Positions 37,610-49,389 of a DNA stretch of 64,000 nucleotides are shown here, one piece after another. The stretch covers positions 54,414,753 through 54,478,752 of the forward strand of contig NC_090281.1 in the NCBI RefSeq assembly GCF_037392515.1, in the 5' to 3' direction. The stretch's first letter is position 1. Each line of letters starts with the position of its first letter. The stretch is from Haliotis asinina (lineage: Eukaryota > Mollusca > Gastropoda > Lepetellida > Haliotidae). Position numbers and translations under genes: made by a program. The notes below the pieces were generated by a model that saw nothing but the letters and a program-made list of their open reading frames with translations, had not been told where the DNA came from and made no database searches.

Positions 37610-37748
37610 ATCACTCATATCATCGTATTCTAATTACGCAGACCGATGCTGTTGATATGAATCACTAGACTGTCAGGAATCTGTATTCACAGACCACCGT
37701 CACAAAGCTGACATATTGCAGAGTGCGGCATTAAACAATAAACTCAAG
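37610..37748 (+). repeat. Family-2 SINE-like repeat, 3' half
   Basis: CAGACCGATGCTGTTGATAT, CAGACCACCGTCACAAAGCT, GAGTGCGGCATTAAACAATA. It faces the preceding reverse copy. Confidence 0.75.
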
Positions 37749-38261
37749 TAATGTGTCTACAACTAGCGCCATCGACTCCTAGACGGGAAATAAATAAGTA
37801 TAGTAATCGTGGAGGCATCATACACACGGTGGTGAAAGGGCAAACAAAAAAACAAAGAGGATCGCTAACAGTCACTGATGACAAGGGCCCCGGATTGAAT
37901 TTGCTATTTACACCCTCGCAGTGGAATCTGAACACTTCGATCACTTCACTGATAGGCAGGCCGGCTTCAAACGCCCACCCAGGCATACTCTGATGTTCAA
38001 CGGTAGCTTAACACTACTGCTCTGAATTACGTACATGTCTGTGTGCAAGTTTGTGAATTACAAAACTACAACGCGAATGGGATATTCTGTAGTTAATGGA
38101 AGGAGTTAATAACTAGATACATGTAGTTAAAGAGCAGCTTATTGTTTCGTACTTCTTACTTATCTTAAAGGAGTAGAGGACCTTATTCTGTTGTATCACT
38201 GTTGTTTATGATTGTGTAAACGACGTTCTTTCTTTCTTAATTAGTTTAAATAGAGAGAGAG

Positions 38262-38486
38262 AGATTAGTTTTACGCCGCACTCAGCAATATTACAGCGAT
38301 ATGGCGGCGGTCTGTGAATAATCGAGTCTGGACCAGACAATCCAGTGATCCAACAGCATGAGCATCGATCAGTGCAATTTGGACCGATGACATGTGTCAA
38401 CCAAGTCAGCGAGCTTCATTAGTCGCCTCTTACGACAAGCATGGGTTCCTGAAGGCCACTATACTAACCCGGATCTTCACGGGTCT
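38262..38486 (-). repeat. Family-2 SINE-like repeat, reverse orientation, near full length
   Basis: TAGTTTTACGCCGCACTCAG, CGGCGGTCTGTGAATAATCG, GACCAGACAATCCAGTGATC, AGTCGCCTCTTACGACAAGC, GGATCTTCACGGGTC. Confidence 0.93.
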
Positions 38487-38489
38487 AGT

Positions 38490-39020
38490 TTGGATGGAAA
38501 ACGGGGAAGAGTGGTGTTACAGAGCAAACAATATACCACAAGGAACAAATGAGATGTCAAAGGAAGCATCCCTACACTCCGTGTTGCTATAGTATCAGAG
38601 CAGAGTAACGATGTTGGATTAGCTATATAGTAAAACGAGTACTGCTTGTAATTCAGGTGTGACCTTTTGAGAAAGGGATATGGAGGCACACTTCATTTTC
38701 ACCCAGTCTCAATGCTCATATAACAGAAACACCCCTGCACCCACCTCTGGATCCGATTACTACGTGTACTCAGATTTACATAATGTATTTATTTTGTTAT
38801 AAAATTGCTTCAATCTTTTATGTTTTTAAATTGTTGCATGTGTAAAAGTTAGAGGCCCGTCGAATTAAAGGGCACTCTGTATATATTCTTTTTAAAAATA
38901 TCATTATGTGATTGCAATACGATCTAAGATGCATCACTAAAAGTCGGAACATGAGCACATGTAGCTGGCTTGTGCGATGCTGATAAATATTAAAACTGAA
39001 AGAAGAAATGGGAATATGCG
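38490..39020. other. Intergenic, nothing recognised
   Basis: AT-rich with no supported feature. Confidence 0.5.
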
Positions 39021-39024
39021 AGTG

Positions 39025-39220
39025 AGGGAGTAAGGGAGAGAGTAATTTGGTTTAAAGCCGTGCTAGATAGTATTTCTGTTACATCACGGCGCACCAGCAC
39101 AGTTCAGGATGAGTGAGTGAGTGGGTATAATTTTATGCCGGTTTAGCAATATTCCACCAATATCACGACGGGGGACACCAGAAATAGGCTTCACACAGTG
39201 CAGGATGAAACCCTACAGTG
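39025..39220 (-). repeat. Two partial family-1 SINEs in reverse orientation
   Basis: One degraded tail part (39025-39110, TTTAAAGCCGTGCTAGATAG, CATCACGGCGCACCAGC) is followed by a better one (39110-39220, TTTATGCCGGTTTAGCAATA, GACACCAGAAATAGGCTTCA). Confidence 0.7.
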
Positions 39221-39737
39221 AGGCAGTGTTAGACCTTTTTTCTAGCTCGAAGAATCCACGAGTACTGATATAGGGCTTATAAACCCTCAAATGTAATGAA
39301 GGCGAATCCTGCATTAGAATCTGCTATAATAGGTTTCTGGCACCAGTAAGGGAAGCAACTCCACAAGGCGAGCTCAGTCGCCGAAAACAACTGGTCTGCC
39401 TTCATCCCCCTTGTTTCAATAATGATAAATTTACACAGACAACGATTTAGACTGGTTAAATAATTATATTTTAAACTTCAATGAAATACGCGATTTTATT
39501 TTTTTTATTTCCATAATGAAGTTCAGATACTATCGCACTAGAGATGACCATTAGCCGATCCTAATGCAATAACGACGATAGCTCAAATTATGACTATTTC
39601 TAGACTTGTTTTGTACCAACCTGATTCAGCGATCGAACAGCGCCAGATTCTCATTTCCTGCTAGACCTACATCGTTGAGAGAATAGTTTCGCCAGGTGAG
39701 CAGGTGAGAGAGGGTTTGGGGGTCAGATAAATAGGAA

Positions 39738-39757
39738 GGGGAGGGTAGGGGTGGGGG
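39738..39757 (+). other. Potential G-quadruplex motif
   Basis: Four G runs (4, 3, 4 and 5 guanines) are separated by loops of 1-2 nt, followed by CCCC-containing sequence that could instead form a hairpin. Confidence 0.6.
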
Positions 39758-40164
39758 TACCCCACACCCACCTGTAGAGCAGAGCTGATAGTGACGTCAC
39801 TCGTCATGCCCAGTCAGAGATCTGACGACGGATGAGTCAAAGTGACTGTACGGCTTGACATCTTCATTACGGGGCTATCTGTATTAATCATCACTGTTTA
39901 ACTTGGGTGTGTTGTTCAGTGCATTCTTGGTGCATTTACCTGTGAAATATTAATTTGCGAAAATCTTCTTGTCAGTATAACTGACACCTTTAAACGAGTA
40001 ATGTATTTGTCTGCGCGGAATGAACAGTTGGAAGAATGGATGTTGGTAGGCAATATTATATAGTGACATACAAAGCTAAAATGTAAAGATCACAGATTCA
40101 TTAATTTATATCATTACGTGCAACCTGCAATGTCCTCATGATACAAAGGAGACAATGAGTCTAA

Positions 40165-40270
40165 TTTTCAGTCGCTTTTAGCAATATTCCAGCAAAATCT
40201 ATGTACACCAAAAATGTGCTTCACACATTGTAACTCGGGTCTGAGGCGTGACGAGCGAACACCACTGCCC
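40165..40270 (-). repeat. Family-1 SINE, reverse orientation, partial
   Basis: GTCGCTTTTAGCAATATTCC, ACACCAAAAATGTGCTTCAC, GGTCTGAGGCGTGACGAGCG. Confidence 0.8.
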
Positions 40271-40399
40271 CTCATGGAATGAAGAAGGGTTAAGGATGAT
40301 CTCGAATACATGTGTACCTTTCCTTTATATCAATATGTTTAATCTGCCCTATCTTCACGATGTGCAAAAATATATGAGTGAGTGCGTTGGGTTTGATAT

Positions 40400-40870
40400 T
40401 GGTCAGCCGCCATGTAGCTGGAATATTGCTGATTGAGGCATAAAACTTAACTCACATATATACGTCAGTTTCAGCAGACCCGTGAAGGTCACGGGGAAGG
40501 TCTCTTCAGCAACCCATGCTTGCCATAAAGGCGACTGTGCTTGTCGTAAGAAGCGACTAACGGAATCGGGTGGTCCGGCTCGCTCACTGGATTGACACGT
40601 CATCGGTTCCCATTTGTACAGATCGATGCTCATGTTGTTGATCACTGGATCAACTCGATTATTTACATCCCGCCGCCATATAGCTGGAATAGTGCTGAGT
40701 GCGACGTAAAGCTAAACTCACTCACATACTCACTCTCTCACTGACAGTTTCAGCAATTTCATGGCGGGATACACCAGAAAAGAACTTCACACATTGTACC
40801 CATGTGGCGAGTCGAACTCAGGCCTTCGGCGTGACGAGCGAACGCTTTAACCACAAGGCTCCTCACCGGC
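40400..40870. repeat. Cluster of three SINE copies
   Basis: 40400-40456 is a family-2 3' end (CCGCCATGTAGCTGGAATAT). 40478-40728 is a near-complete family-2 copy, plus strand, with both CGACT blocks (GACCCGTGAAGGTCACGGGG at its head). 40742-40870 is a family-1 copy, minus strand (GTTCAGCAATTTCATGG-like start, CCTTCGGCGTGACGAGCGAA head). The last two meet tail to tail. Confidence 0.9.
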
Positions 40871-40959
40871 AATTGATATGCAAGGATTTACTTCTGTTGT
40901 GTAATAAAGGTAGAAAGGGTATCGCAGGCGATGGAGTAATACAGTAGTCATGAATGCAT

Positions 40960-42670
40960 AGTCATTGAAATGACACGCACTATCCAGTATCATTTGTTGA
41001 TACGCTGTACGTGATTGACCTTCAGTGACATGATGTGCATGGATCGATATGTTTGACTTAATGGTATATCATTGGCCGATATAGTGGATAGTCCCAGATG
41101 ATGTGACAGACATTATGAGTTGTTCACTGATCACGAGTGGGCCATGGGCTCATGTACCCTCGAGGTCTGTTTATGTTCCACGAGCCCGCAGGGACCAGGG
41201 AGCAACGTATTTATCTTACCCTACACCTGAATTTTAATTTCGAACTGTTTGAAGCACTTCTGTTGAATGCGAATCGAATTACCATTTTGCAGACGACACA
41301 AGGTATAGTTGTCGCCCTTCCATCGATTTTCAATCGCAAAACATCGGTAATTTTCGTGCTTGATGCGTGATTCAATGTTATTCGAGATAAAAAAGTACTA
41401 CAATGAAGCACCAGAAGAGTTCGGAATTCCCAACGGTGTACATTGAAAATAATACATCGCATGTAAGCGGGGTACATTGAAAATAATAGAATAGCACATA
41501 GCCAATCAGAAAGCGACATTCATGTGTAAGCGTAACCCAGAGCGATATCCATTCAAGTACCCCACGTTCAATATTTTGACGACGTACAAAAATCTGTACG
41601 CTAACTAAATCATAGCGCCACGAGTGTGTGATGTACAGTGTTGTCAATTGCCAGTGCCGAAATGCTTACAGTCTGTTAACTGCCAGCGGTGACGGGCACT
41701 TCAAACACCACCGCCAGACAAAACCAACCTCCCAATCTTCCCAGCTCTAACGTAAATTATATATATGTCAACCACGCGTTATCTACCGAAGTGCAACTCT
41801 GGGCTTAGGGTTTGTATCAATATGCTTGATGGGTTCTGGTCGTGTTTAGGGAACGTCCTTTTAAAACTGACGATTTCTTCCGACCGAGGCTCCGTTTCCC
41901 GCATGGGCAAAACATGGTTCAGCTTTTGCACGTGCTTTTGATGGCTTGCACTTGTTGTGCTAAAGACTAAGGAATATTTGGTCCGGCCCATCGCTTCAGT
42001 TGAGCATCTGCCGAGCCATCTGGTTTGCACGTGCGAAACGAGGGCCTCCCAAGCTACACCAATAGCTCGGCGGCAAGTGTAGCAGTGTGTGGAGCTTGGA
42101 GTAGATCACAAGTTTTCTACATCGCAGTCTTTAGGTCCCTGAACTTGAAAGAAACAGTCCAGAAATGATGATGCAATTTATGGTCTACTTTAGCCTAATA
42201 TACCATAATTATTTTCCGGAGATACCTTAAAGATAAGATTTTAATGATATGGTACACATTTTTGCACTAACATGAGCATCTTCTTGACTGGATTGGCATC
42301 AGGTTGGACTCAATTTCTGTCACGCGGTGGTCTTATTATTTTTAATAGCTCACCGCATCACGAACTCACGGCATGCCTTTCCAGAGAGACTCGATAAGAA
42401 ATCTCCAGAATAAACAAGTTTCCGGGTTAATCAACGTCCGTATTGATCAACACCTGCGTTAACCACAATTGTAGGCTGTCCCACAGTCTCTGAACCACAT
42501 TATTTTCCCCACTGTCTAACCCTCTCTGCATTGCTAAAGCCATAAATGAAGCAAGTCTAGATTTCCTCAGGTTCTGAATCTCTGCTCTCCCGCGGGCTCC
42601 TTTTCAATGGGTATATTTGTTACAATCAAAATTATATATTCAGAGACTAAGGCTGGTGTTAGTCTACCAC
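40960..42670. other. Intergenic, no gene recognised
   Basis: GTACATTGAAAATAATA occurs twice (about 41440 and 41470). The frame 42030..41779 (minus, 83 codons) has no recognised family. Confidence 0.45.
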
Positions 42671-42675
42671 AACAG

Positions 42676-42945
42676 TGAGTGAGTGACTTTAGTTTTACGC
42701 CGCACTCAGCAATATTACAGCTATATGGCGGCGGTCTGTAAATAATCGAGTCTGGACCAGACAATCCAGTCATCAACAACATGAGCATCGATCTGCGCAA
42801 TTGGGAACCGATGACATGACTGTGTCAACCAAGTCAGCGAGCCTGACCACCCGATCCCGTTAGTCGCCTCTTACGATAAGCTGAGTCGCCTTTTATGGCA
42901 AGCATGGGTTGCTGAAGGCCTATTCAACCCCAGGACCTTTACGGG
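42676..42945 (-). repeat. Family-2 SINE-like repeat, full-length double-block form
   Basis: AGTTTTACGCCGCACTCAGC, GCGATCTGCGCAATTGGG-type core, then both AGTCGCCTCTTACGATAAGC and GAGTCGCCTTTTATGGCAAG, then GGGTTGCTGAAGGCC and GACCTTTACGGGTTC. This is the longest copy in the window. Confidence 0.95.
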
Positions 42946-43053
42946 TTCACTACAACAGACTAGTAGTGAATTCATCATCATATATTATCATCAGGATCAT
43001 ATATCATCATCATCATCATCATATGATTGCCTTAGGCCACCGGCTCATACACT

Positions 43054-44488
43054 TGAAAACGCACCACTTAAAAAAAGTCAATATTTAAGTTCAAATGAAC
43101 TTCAATATAATTTTTATACAACAACACTACAGTGACGTCACCTGACATGCCAGGTGCAAGAAATGCGAGAATGTCATGTTAACTGTAACGCTAGGCAATT
43201 TTTCGCAAAAACGCAACATTTTGCACGCACACCACGGGAAAAATGAATTTCACTCTGAATTTATGCACACATTGCCTTTAAAAGCATGTGAATCCGAATA
43301 AAATTTCAATTCTTTACTGACACCTGTCAAACGCCGACACAATGCCGCGACTTATAGCCCCTGAACGGGAACGTGCCATAGGCATGCTTCGAAATGGCGC
43401 CAGCACCATGGAAATTGCCAGACGACTACACTGCGCACACACAACGATCGCAAGACTCCATCAAAGGTTTCTGCAAACGGGGAGCACTCGGGACCGTCCT
43501 CGACCGGGTCAACAACGTGTGACAATGTCACAGGACCATCAGATCGTACGGGATCATGTCCGAGACCGAACACTACCAGCGACAAGAACGGCTGCTCATG
43601 TCCAAGGACGACGTGGATTCATTCACCCCAACACCGTACGGAACCGTCTGCGAGCTGCAGGCCTGCGTGCTCGACGTCCTTATTTCGGTCCCATATTGAC
43701 GGATCGTCACCGAAACCAGCGTCTAACGTGGGCAAACAGGCACCAGAATTGGCGACTACGACAATGGCACGGTGTTATCTTTTCTGACGAGTCACGATTT
43801 CACTTAAGGAACGCAGATGGCCGTATACGTGTTTGGCGGAGACGTGGTGAACGTTATAACGCCGATTGTGTCTCTCAGACAGACCGTTGGGCATGTTGGA
43901 AGCGTTATGGTGTGGGGTGTAATAAGCTACCGTCACAGAGCCCCTCTCCATATCTGCAGAGGAAGGGTGAACGCTGTCTACTACCAGACCAGATGCTGCA
44001 GAACCAAGTCGTGCGGTTCTTCAACCAACACCACGATGTCCACACGCTCCAAAAGGACAACGCTGGGGCACACACCGCAAGGGTGTCCTTGCAGTACCTC
44101 GCACAGCAGAACATCCCCGTGCTTCAGTGGCCAGCTCTGTCACCCGACCTCTTACGGGATGAAACAGGACGACGTCCTTCACGTTGACGCCAGATGGACA
44201 ACATCCGAGTACTTGGGGTTGCCCTTGTTCAGGAGTGGACTGCTATCCCTCAGAACACTATCCAGAGACTGATCAACTCCATGCGACGACGATGCACCGC
44301 ATGTGTCAATGCAAATGGCGGTCACACCCGCTATTGACTTTCCTGTTTGACCCCTACACTAGTTAAGCCTCTCTCGCGTATTAACATTATCGTGAATAAA
44401 TCATTCATTATCTCAAATGCATCATAAGTATATACTTCACATATCAATCCGTGGAGCTATACCAGATTTCGTGAGTGGTGCGTTTTCA
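43054..44488 (+). mobile_element. Tc1-like DNA transposon, decayed, with terminal inverted repeats
   Basis: TGAAAACGCACCACT at 43054-43068 is exactly inverted at 44474-44488. The 1.43-kb length and a single transposase inside fit a Tc1-like element. A TA follows the right terminus, but no matching TA was found at the left, so the exact ends are uncertain. Confidence 0.85.
43342..44337 (+). pseudogene. Tc1-like transposase, frameshifted
   Basis: The frame opens MPRLIAPERERAIGMLRNGA with a helix-turn-helix (STMEIARRLHCAHTTIARLH). RDRPRPGQQRVT is the GRPR-like linker, and VIFSDESRFHLRNADGRIRV carries the first catalytic Asp. Between about 43890 and 43985 the reading moves to another frame (GSVMVWGVISYRHRAPLHIC) and back to TLQKDNAGAHTARVSLQYLA, the second Asp block. 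After ALSPDL the sequence is disrupted: the NPIEHxWD block with the last acidic residue is lost and a TGA follows at 44185-44187. The original frame resumes VQEWTAIPQNTIQRLINSMR to a TGA at 44335-44337. Total 332 codons, the usual length. Inactive. Confidence 0.92.
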
Positions 44489-44917
44489 TATGGTGTGAGT
44501 ATGTATGCACACATAAAAGTGCGAGGGCAACAAGAGTCATTTTAACAAGATGATTTAAGCATAAAGGCAGGATGAGTACACTGAGCCCTGTTCTGAATTA
44601 TGTCATTATTGTTTGTGGGCATTCAACGAATGAAATTATGAAACAATGTCTTTAAAGAACCTTTTGGGACTTTCTTCTATGAGTGAACACTAGAAAAATA
44701 AATGAAATGTATTCTCAGCAGTGTAGTAAAGCATTCCCAACAAGGTGTTTGTGGAAGGCAAGGGTTCCGGAGTAAAGGATTCGGAATTATACATCGTAAA
44801 ATGTTCGCTTTACTATTTTATTTTCATTTACATTCTTCAAGTTACGTTAAAGAAAGCTTTTATTGTTTATGCACATTCCAGCAAACTTAGGTGATGGTTC
44901 CAAGGTTAATGGATAGT

Positions 44918-45150
44918 CTGTGTAGTGGGTAAAGCGTTCGCTTGCTACGCAGAATACACAGGTTCGATTCCTCACATGGGAAAATGTGTGAACCGATGTC
45001 TGGAATCCTTCGTCGTGATATAACCGGAATATGGTTAATGGTGGCGTAAAATCATACTCACTCAGAGGTCAAGACGTTGGCGCGACACAGGTTCGATTCC
45101 AAACAAGGTTACCATTTTACGCCAGTTCCTGGTGCCCAGGTCGAGATGTT
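44918..45150 (+). repeat. Family-1 SINE followed by a second partial copy
   Basis: 44918-45065 has GTAGTGGGTAAAGCGTTCGC, GGTTCGATTCCTCACATGGG and TGGCGTAAAATCATACTCAC. 45066-45150 has a diverged GGTTCGATTCCAAAC head and TTTTACGCCAGTTCCTGGTG. Confidence 0.8.
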
Positions 45151-45524
45151 ATGAATTGTCCTCACACGGGAGTACTTATCCCGTTTCTGCTGATGTAAAT
45201 TGATCACAGATTTCGCAGCCCTCCTTCTCTCAGTCCCTGTAATCATCTTTGCAAAGCAGGATCTGTTTCCTGTCATATTTTTCTCTCACAAAAAAGTAAA
45301 AGAAACATTTAAAACAGAATGAAAGCAAAGTCCCACGAATATTATTTTTGGAACTGTTTTATAATTTGAGAAAAAAATACATTTCCTGTAAAAAAAATAA
45401 CAAGAGTTCCGAGTGAGAACTCAGCATTAATGGATAGTTGCCACTGGTATCATGCTATCATTACACCTCAGCGTACTCTGGAAGCTCCTTATCAGCGCGA
45501 TGATTAGAAGGCATCGCTCGTTCA

Positions 45525-45761
45525 TCATACAGACAACTCCCAACAGGGGCCCGACAGATTCCGCCGAAACAGGTGTGCAACAAGGCCAAATGCCTTTCTC
45601 ATTTCCCAGAATTCCGTAACCTGTTGCGCATTAGCCCACCTGGAAGTGAGCCGTCCGTTTACGGCAAGTCGTTTGACGTCCCGGCTCATCGTCTCTGTAT
45701 CAACTACGGATAAGATGCTGCGGCAAAGGTGTGATTGAAACGTATCAGGATCTACATGCAT
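45525..45761 (-). other. Unidentified open frame, possible lone exon
   Basis: A 78-codon frame with codon composition unlike the AT-rich surroundings. Inside it lies a possible acceptor (CCTTTGCCGCAG), and a possible donor (GTATGA) falls at its end. The peptide (MSRDVKRLAVNGRLTSRWAN region, then a Trp/Phe-rich part) matches nothing I recognise. Low confidence that it is coding. Confidence 0.2.
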
Positions 45762-46282
45762 TTTCCAGCATGGTTGTCGTCAAGATTTAAATGATGAGAC
45801 TGGCTATAGGGAAGCTGATATAGGTATATGATTTGTTCATACATCACCGTCATTCGTGTATATTAACGTGCGTGTAAGTTATAGCTTGGAGATCATTTAA
45901 GTAAATATTTTTTAATGTTTCTAAGATGCTGTCAAACTTGTGAAGATTCATGCTCTGACCTCAGCACCAGAATGACGATGCTCTACATACCAAAGGAGGG
46001 TAAGTGTTTTCAAGGCGCAAGTCAGTGAGCCCGACCACCCGATACCTGAATACGCGGGTTTTATGATAAGCATGCTAAATGATTGATTGAGTGTGTGAGT
46101 GAGCGAGTAAGTGGATAGGCGAGAGAGTGATCATCGACTGGGTGCTGGGATAGTGAATGAGTCAGCTGAAGAGCTGTTTCATGGGTGTGTGAGTGAGTGA
46201 GTCAGTCCCAGCGTTGGTCACATGAGAAGTATCATTCATTGCTGCTAATAAAGATAATGTGTCTGTTTGGTTGGTTTGGTTG
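45762..46282. other. Intergenic, GAGT-rich and repeat scraps
   Basis: A family-2 scrap in minus orientation lies at 46021-46075 (GAGCCCGACCACCCGATACC). GAGTGAGT-rich sequence spans 46085-46205. Confidence 0.5.
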
Positions 46283-46478
46283 TTGTCACACCGCGCTCGG
46301 CAATATTACACCTGTATGGCGACGGTCTGTAAATAATGATCAATAGCATGAGCATGAATCTGGGCAACTGGGATATGGTGACATCTGTTAGCCAAGTCAT
46401 CAAGCCTGACCACCCATCTAGTTAGTCGTACGCTTTGGTTGCTGAGGATCAATTCTAAACCGGATCTTCACGGGTTAC
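46283..46478 (-). repeat. Family-2 SINE-like repeat, reverse orientation
   Basis: CACCGCGCTCGGCAATATTA, GGCGACGGTCTGTAAATAAT, AAGCCTGACCACCCATCTAG, AACCGGATCTTCACGGG. A small deletion removes the GACCAGACAATCCAG block. Confidence 0.88.
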
Positions 46479-46726
46479 ATATTTCTTGGCCAACAGTCGT
46501 CATGTCACAACTTATGAATCATTGTCAGGGGCACTTTTTGAGTCTTAAAACGCGATGCAGCATCACGGCAATTTTCTACCAAATCGTTGCTCACTCTGTC
46601 AACCACATGTTTGCATCTTGAATCTGCAGTTCACAGGGATTATTTGAACTCACTGACTCGCATGCACGACTCCATCCCGTCGCAGGCACACTGCACCTAC
46701 AGATAGAGTGCGGAGATTTCTCTTCA

Positions 46727-47817
46727 GATTTTATGCCAACAGGTGCCTATTTCTGCACGTTATACATGCAAACAAGTGGAAAACATTCTTCAAATCTAAT
46801 CACTCCCACAACCTCCAGAAGGTTACATATTTCCACCAACACACACAACAACACCGGAATCTGGTGTGCCTCTGCTCCTCAATGTAACAAAAGTAATTGT
46901 TCGGCGTTAACAACACATCGGCATAAAAGTGTGTCAGCTTTTGTGAGGTTTCGCAAGAGGCCTTGGAATGCCAATTCGTGATAGTGTTTTCTTTGATTCT
47001 AAACAGCAAATATAACGCCACTGGAAGATATTATTGTTAATTAATCAAATTGGCACTGATATTACATTGCGACAATACCCCGAATTCCGCTCTCGACACA
47101 ATGTCTGGGAAAACGGACTCGTCTGGGAAAACCGTTGGATATGCAGAAATACATTCACTGCTCCAATGTCAAAATGTCAGAATTGAAACCAGAAATATTT
47201 ACACATTTCTCCAAATAGAAGCATGGAAATAAACTCACGACCACGAGCAGCCAGTGTTGATGGAACAGTTTCCAACTTCCTGGTGAAAAAACGTTCCATT
47301 TCTCTTCTGACACAAAGACAAAAATATCTGATTTTACTTTTCCTTTGGTTAAAATAATCGAAACGTTAAATTCAGGTGCCAAAGAGGCTAATATATCTCT
47401 TCTATCCAGCAATTGTAGACAAAACGCTGATTCTTCATAAACAGTGTGGCTATGGGGGGTATCTGCTTTCTGGTCGACAGGTATTTCAATAAGGAGAGCT
47501 CTGGCTTGCCTCATAGTAAAGGCTGATCCTCTCTCTTCTATTTGATCTCCCCTTGCTTGTATAGCGACTCAAGTGCATCTTCTACACAGTGGTTTCTGTC
47601 CCATATTTCTTGTTAACAAAATTCCACACACATTCTGTGTTTGGTAAATAGCCAGAGATGTGTTTTGCTTCTCGTGGAAATCCTTCTTGCGATGTGTGTG
47701 GCAAGTGAAAAACGGTCGGGATCAGTTTTGACGAAAACATTCCATATATCCAATCCCCCAGCAGAAAAACCCTGATGTCGATGACGTCATTGATGCCATT
47801 GCCTCTCTGTGACGTAA
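46727..47817 (-). repeat. 1.09-kb inverted duplication, copy A
   Basis: The reverse complement of this block equals 56795-57884 with roughly two dozen single-base differences and a one-base length difference (about 98%). On the minus strand it contains three open stretches: 47827..47582 (includes LLGDWIYGMFSSKLIPTVFH), 47514..47155 (119 codons, includes LDRRDILASLAPEFNVSIIL) and 47021..46800 (73 codons). No family was recognised for any of them. Confidence 0.95.
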
Positions 47818-48004
47818 GGAGTGTCAAGCATCTCTTGTGTGGGATGTTAATTATTTATTTGTGGCGGCGAATTCATATCAAAATCACAAAATCACTGGCG
47901 TGTTTTCTTAATGGATAAACAGCAGAGTGCTGTCTGAAGTTATAAATTCGTGATGGTACATCTTCAGACATAGTGGCACTAAACACATTTGTTGTAAGAA
48001 CATT

Positions 48005-48385
48005 GATGTGGTAACTGAGATGGTAAAACTTTCGCACGCCACTTCTAAATATGTAGTTCGATTCCCATGATGGGTATGCGAGAAGAAACATATTTCAGGC
48101 GTCGACCGCCTTCATATTGCTTGGACAATGTTAAATGCTAAAGACATACCCATTCATGCTAACGCGGTTCTCATATATCGTGCCAAATTAGAACTGAGCT
48201 ACCCAACCCTTGTAAGAAGTGACTAGTGGAATCAGGTGGCCTGACTCGCTCACTTGGTTAACACATGTCATCATATTTCATTTGCGTAGATCGATGCTCA
48301 TGCCGTTGACCGCTGGTTTGTGTTGCCAAATTCGATTGTTTACCGACTGTCGCCATACAACTGGAATATTGCTGAGTGCGGCGCC
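48005..48385 (+). repeat. Diverged family-1 SINE then family-2 repeat
   Basis: 48005-48135: GTAGTTCGATTCCCATGATG and TCATATTGCTTGGACAATG. 48200-48385: GAAGTGACTAGTGGAATCAG, TTGGTTAACACATGTCATCA, GATCGATGCTCATGCCGTTG, GGAATATTGCTGAGTGCGGC. Confidence 0.75.
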
Positions 48386-48389
48386 ATAG

Positions 48390-49380
48390 AACAAACAAAC
48401 TGATATATCGTTGCTGTCTGGAACAAATACACAATTTCATCTGTCAGGGGAACGATGCGACAGACTCCAAACTCCACAGCGCTGCGACGAAGGAGATTAT
48501 ACCGAGACAGATAATTTCAACCACTATTCCCCATATATCGTTATAATGCTTAATCATTCAGACCGGTCATAGTCGGCGGGCCTGTAAACACGGAACAACC
48601 CCTCGCCTCCCACTCACAAACTGTTGTGGAATATGATGATGCTATGCTTAGAATGTGCAGACGTCGTTGGCATATGGCCGGATAGCTCTGATCAGGCACT
48701 GTAGCATTATCATCCACGCAGACCTCTAGGCCCCAAATACCCCACCGTCGAGACAACCTGTTCATTGCCTTATCTATTTACATACTCAGCGGTTACATTG
48801 TTCTTATATCATGTAGCTTCGGAGTTATGCGCCCTTTAACCGCTCATATATTGTATTTCTGTGTAGACGGTTCCACGGTTCACACGAATGCCATTTGACT
48901 GGTTATAGCAGTCAGTGTGTGGTTTGGAAATGGGTGGAAGATTTAAGTGGGGTTTATAAAATAATTGAACATACAACTGTTTCACTCTGTGAGTTCGAAT
49001 TTACGATTGATGCCTCTCTGTTGTTGTGAGTGGGGGAATCTTGTTAACGCTGCTGTTATTTATATTCATATTTTATCACTATGCCTGCAAATATGTTCGA
49101 GCCAAATGACATGAGCGACGTTCAAGGTCGTCGGGGCACAACAGTATGTTTTTAAGAGGGCACAGTTTCGCATGGAATCCTTCAGAGTCAGACATTGAGG
49201 AGACACTCATCCCAGAATCCCTTCAGTGGTGAAATACTGAATACCTGTAAATACCATGACATTCACAGTTTCCCATTGGTGTATTAGCGTGGACGAACCT
49301 CATACCCTCATATTATCTACAATAATCGATCCCGAGGCACTTGCGAACTCATATACATTTTATTTGGAGCAGCATTTTGA
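48390..49380. other. Intergenic, no gene recognised
   Basis: Short frames only; nothing defensible. Confidence 0.5.
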
Positions 49381-49389
49381 CACTTCTTG

